The position numbers were made by a program, and so were the translations under genes. A DNA stretch of 7,443 bases, taken from NCBI GenBank assembly GCA_015231665.1, contig JADGBD010000042.1, positions 3,451 to 10,893 on the forward strand, written 5' to 3'. This DNA comes from Gammaproteobacteria bacterium. GTDB lineage: Bacteria; Pseudomonadota; Gammaproteobacteria; Chromatiales; Chromatiaceae. Positions 5,077 through 7,443 of the stretch are shown here, in pieces (position 1 is the first letter of the stretch; each line of letters starts with the position of its first letter). The notes beneath the pieces were generated by a model. That model did no database searches. It saw nothing but the letters and a program-made list of their open reading frames with translations, and was not told the DNA's origin.

Positions 5077-5119
5077 CGAGTCCCGAGTCCCGAAGCGGCC
5101 AAAAAATGTTTCATGTTCC
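5077..5119 (+). repeat. dispersed intergenic repeat, copy A (two GAGTCCC heptamers plus conserved tail)
   Basis: Two GAGTCCC units (5078-5091) followed by AGCGGCCAAAAAATGTTTCA and TGTTCC. It matches 928-977 (minus strand) at 38 of 43 positions once one heptamer is removed from the longer copy. It lies about 40 bases before the aroB ATG, in the sense direction, the same arrangement as copy B before mnhC. Confidence 0.75.
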
Positions 5120-5158
5120 GGAGTGGTGCTGTTCGCTCCTTAATCCTTAGGTAAACCC

Positions 5159-6253
5159 ATGTCCGCTCTCCGTCATACCCTGAGTGTCGATCTCGGTGCG
5201 CGCAGCTATCCCATCTATATCGGTCGGGGGCTGCTGGATGCCGATCTGCTGCGCGCCCATGTGCCTTCCCGGCAGGTGTTGCTGGTGACCAACGATACCG
5301 TCGCGCCCCTGTATTTGCAGCGCCTGCAGGCCAGCCTCGGCGATCTGCAGGTGGCGCACTGCATCCTCCCCGATGGCGAGCAGTACAAGACCCTGGAGAC
5401 CCTCAACCGCATCTTCGATGTGCTCCTGCAAAAGCGCTTTGATCGCGGCTGCACCCTGATTGCCCTGGGTGGTGGCGTGGTCGGTGACATCACCGGCTTT
5501 GCCGCTGCCAGCTATCAGCGCGGGGTGCATTTCATCCAGGTGCCCACCACCCTGCTCGCCCAGGTGGATTCCTCGGTGGGCGGCAAGACCGGGGTCAATC
5601 ATCCGCTGGGCAAGAACATGATCGGCGCCTTCTATCAGCCGCGCTGCGTGCTCATCGACACCGACAGCCTGAATACCCTGGATGATCGCCAGCTCAGCGC
5701 CGGCCTGGCGGAGGTGATCAAGTACGGCCTGATCAACGATGCCGAATTCTTCGCCTGGCTGGAGCAGAACCATCAGCTCCTGCGCCAGCGCGATGCCGAT
5801 GCCCTGGCCTTCGCCATCCATCGCTCCTGCGCCGACAAGGCCGCGGTGGTGGCGGCGGACGAACGCGAATCCGGCCAGCGCGCCCTGCTCAACCTGGGCC
5901 ACACCTTCGGTCACGCCATCGAGACCGGCATGGGCTATGGCGCATGGCTGCACGGCGAGGCGGTGGCCGCGGGCATGTGCATGGCGGCGCAGATGTCGCT
6001 GCGCCTGGGCTGGTTCGATGCCGTCGAGCTGCAGCGGTTGCTCGCCCTCACCGCCGCCTGCGGCCTGCCCACCTGGGCGCCAGCACAGCTCGGAGCCGAG
6101 CGCATGCTTGAGCTGATGGCGGTAGACAAAAAGGTGCTCGCCGGCAAGCTGCGGCTGGTGCTGCTCAAGGGCATAGGTCAGGCCCTGGTGAGTGCTGATT
6201 TTGCCGCCGAGGCCCTGCAGGACACCCTGAATCGTGGCCTCAGCCAGGCCTGA
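5159..6253 (+). CDS. aroB: 3-dehydroquinate synthase
   Basis: A 364-residue AroB, second enzyme of the shikimate pathway. It uses NAD+ and a divalent metal (usually Zn or Co) to cyclise DAHP to 3-dehydroquinate in the cytosol. The length matches E. coli AroB (362). Visible blocks: [20 protein letters not shown] at 71-90; the NAD-binding glycine loop [20 protein letters not shown] at 101-120; [20 protein letters not shown] at 129-148 (Lys143); and [11 protein letters not shown] (Lys152). The metal ligands are Glu185 (GLAEVIKYG), His248 ([13 protein letters not shown]) and His265 ([10 protein letters not shown]). All key residues are intact. AGG at 5149-5151, 7 bases before the ATG, supports the start. 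In gammaproteobacteria aroB usually follows aroK and precedes a damX-like gene. The second neighbour is present here, but nadC stands upstream instead of aroK. Confidence 0.97.
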   Translation: MSALRHTLSVDLGARSYPIYIGRGLLDADLLRAHVPSRQVLLVTNDTVAPLYLQRLQASLGDLQVAHCILPDGEQYKTLETLNRIFDVLLQKRFDRGCTLIALGGGVVGDITGFAAASYQRGVHFIQVPTTLLAQVDSSVGGKTGVNHPLGKNMIGAFYQPRCVLIDTDSLNTLDDRQLSAGLAEVIKYGLINDAEFFAWLEQNHQLLRQRDADALAFAIHRSCADKAAVVAADERESGQRALLNLGHTFGHAIETGMGYGAWLHGEAVAAGMCMAAQMSLRLGWFDAVELQRLLALTAACGLPTWAPAQLGAERMLELMAVDKKVLAGKLRLVLLKGIGQALVSADFAAEALQDTLNRGLSQA

Positions 6254-6308
6254 TTCTTCTTCTCGGCCGAGGAGCGGCGCGACCCCGGCGGCCAAGCCTG
6301 CTGCCGGC

Positions 6309-7443
6309 ATGCCGCGCACCATCGGCTTCAACCTCACCCACAAGCTCAAGCAGATGCTGCTGCTGTTGCAGCAGCTGCCCGGTAACAGCAGTCGCATTCC
6401 CCTGGTGCTGGGGCCGCCGGCCTCGGGCAAGACCGCCCTGCTCAACCAGCTCGGCCGCAAGGCTCCCTCGCTCTGGCGGCTTAGCCGGGTGCAGGGTGCG
6501 GCGGATGTCAACAGCCTCGGTCTGGTGCGCCAGCTGGCGCTGGACTGGATGCCCGGCCGCCAGGTCAACCGCAAGTCCGAGCTGCTCCAGGGCCTGGCCG
6601 ATTTGCGCCAGCGCGGCCTGCTGCCGGTGCTGCTGGTGGACGATGCCGAGCGCCTGCCCCAGGAGGCCCTGCGCATGCTCCTGCAACTGCGCCGGGACGC
6701 CGGCGAGCAGGGCTTTTACCCGATTCTCTTCGCCGACAATCAGCAGCTTGAGGAGCTCAAGCGCCTGACCGGGGCCGAGCCCCTGCAGCTGCTCTATCTC
6801 TCCCCCTGGAGCGCCGAAGAGGTGGCTGCCTTCTACAAGCTGGAGAAGGGCAAGGCCGCCAGCCACAGCCAGCTGGATCGGCTGCTGGAGCGCAGCGCAG
6901 GCTGGCCCGGGCGGGTGGTGGAGCTGCTCGATGACCCCTCGGCCCTGAGGCCCTCCTACTTCAATCTGCTGCTCGGGCTATTGCTCGGCCTGCTGGCGAT
7001 CAGCGCCCTGTTCTTTCCCCGCCTGCCAGAGCCGGAGCCAGAGCCAGAGCCTGAGCCTGAGCCTGCAGAACAGATACAGATGGATCAGGCACGGCTGGAT
7101 CAGGCCCGGCCAGCACAGCCCAGCGCGCCGGTCGCGGCCCCGCTGCCCAAGCCGGAGCCCGCGCCAACACCGCTTCCACCCCCCCCGGCATCCCTGGCCG
7201 AGCCCAACCTGATCGGCGACGAGCAGCAGGTTCTCACCCTCGGCCTGCCCGAGCTGGAGCCAGCGCCGGAGCCCGCGCCGCCAGCGCCAGCTCCACCACC
7301 CCTAAAGCTGAAGGACAACGCCTGGCTGCGCCAGCAATCGAGCAAGGGCTACACCCTCGCCCTGGGGCGGTTTCACGAGCTGGATCAGCTGCACCTCTTT
7401 GCCGGCAAGCACCGGCTGGAGCCGGAGCAGCCCCTGGCCCGCC
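6309..7443 (+). CDS. DamX-like protein: AAA ATPase, membrane segment and start of SPOR domain (truncated by window end)
   Basis: The first 378 codons of a single-pass membrane protein. Residues 31-50 hold a Walker A motif (GPPASGKT, 35-42) and VLLVDDAERLP at 107-117 is the Walker B, as in ExeA/DamX-type AAA ATPases. Residues 217-236 (YFNLLLGLLLGLLAISALFF) are one transmembrane helix. Then comes a linker rich in Pro, Glu and Ala with six consecutive EP dipeptides at 241-252. At about 339 WLRQQSSKGYTLALGRFHEL begins a SPOR domain, which binds denuded septal peptidoglycan. By analogy with DamX it should act at the division septum. E. coli DamX lacks an active ATPase; this protein keeps the motifs. 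The start is uncertain: the ATG at 6309 has no Shine-Dalgarno, while a GTG at 6234 with AGGA 11 bases upstream would overlap aroB by 20 bases. Confidence 0.85.
   Translation, partial: MPRTIGFNLTHKLKQMLLLLQQLPGNSSRIPLVLGPPASGKTALLNQLGRKAPSLWRLSRVQGAADVNSLGLVRQLALDWMPGRQVNRKSELLQGLADLRQRGLLPVLLVDDAERLPQEALRMLLQLRRDAGEQGFYPILFADNQQLEELKRLTGAEPLQLLYLSPWSAEEVAAFYKLEKGKAASHSQLDRLLERSAGWPGRVVELLDDPSALRPSYFNLLLGLLLGLLAISALFFPRLPEPEPEPEPEPEPAEQIQMDQARLDQARPAQPSAPVAAPLPKPEPAPTPLPPPPASLAEPNLIGDEQQVLTLGLPELEPAPEPAPPAPAPPPLKLKDNAWLRQQSSKGYTLALGRFHELDQLHLFAGKHRLEPEQPLAR
7027..7062 (+). repeat. in-frame hexamer tandem repeat encoding EP dipeptides
   Basis: Six units of GAGCC(A/T/G) encode Glu-Pro repeats just after the membrane segment of the DamX-like protein. 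Extended Pro/Glu linkers are stiff and could set the distance from membrane to peptidoglycan. Unit number could vary without breaking the frame. Confidence 0.7.

Noticed and set aside
5147..6676. 509-codon open frame on the minus strand
   Set aside because: It runs antisense through aroB and the DamX-like gene, both of which have intact catalytic motifs. The composition is that of a GC-rich shadow.

Overview
The window looks like a high-GC gammaproteobacterial chromosome, perhaps Chromatiales-like. This is inferred from the aroB to DamX-like (AAA plus SPOR) gene order, the Mrp antiporter layout and the families of intergenic repeats. No ribosomal RNA or other marker is present to name a genus. 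No phage, IS transposase, CRISPR array or tRNA was seen.

Left half, minus strand (1-3197): an Mrp/Mnh-type multisubunit cation/proton antiporter operon in the order mnhE, mnhF, mnhG, a fused 'MrpA C-terminal domain + MnhB' gene, mnhC and mnhD. mnhD runs off the left edge. Most genes overlap or abut by 1-4 bases, which suggests translational coupling. The one apparent gap (mnhB to mnhC, about 112 bases) contains a dispersed repeat. It is also spanned exactly by a 39-codon reading frame with an ATGA overlap at each end. The large NuoL/ND5-like part of MrpA is not in the window and presumably lies beyond the left edge.

Middle (3198-3786): a divergent intergenic region of about 590 bases. It holds a likely leader and promoter for mnhE, a composite palindromic element of about 145 bp (3483-3627) with an 18-bp perfect hairpin at its centre, a second GC-rich palindrome (3626-3663), and a perfect TATAAT box just upstream of the rightward genes.

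Right half, plus strand (3787-7443): a small cytosolic FKBP prolyl isomerase overlaps nadC (quinolinate phosphoribosyltransferase, NAD synthesis) by ATGA. After 173 bases rich in heptamer repeats comes aroB (3-dehydroquinate synthase, shikimate pathway). It is followed by a truncated DamX-like protein: a cytoplasmic ATPase domain, one membrane segment, a Pro/Glu-rich periplasmic linker and the beginning of a SPOR peptidoglycan-binding domain.

The genes themselves are ordinary. The less expected material is between them: a repeat of about 43-50 bp present upstream of both mnhC and aroB in the sense direction, heptamer tandem repeats, the MITE-like palindrome, and the repeat-containing mini-ORF that would keep mnhB and mnhC translationally linked.
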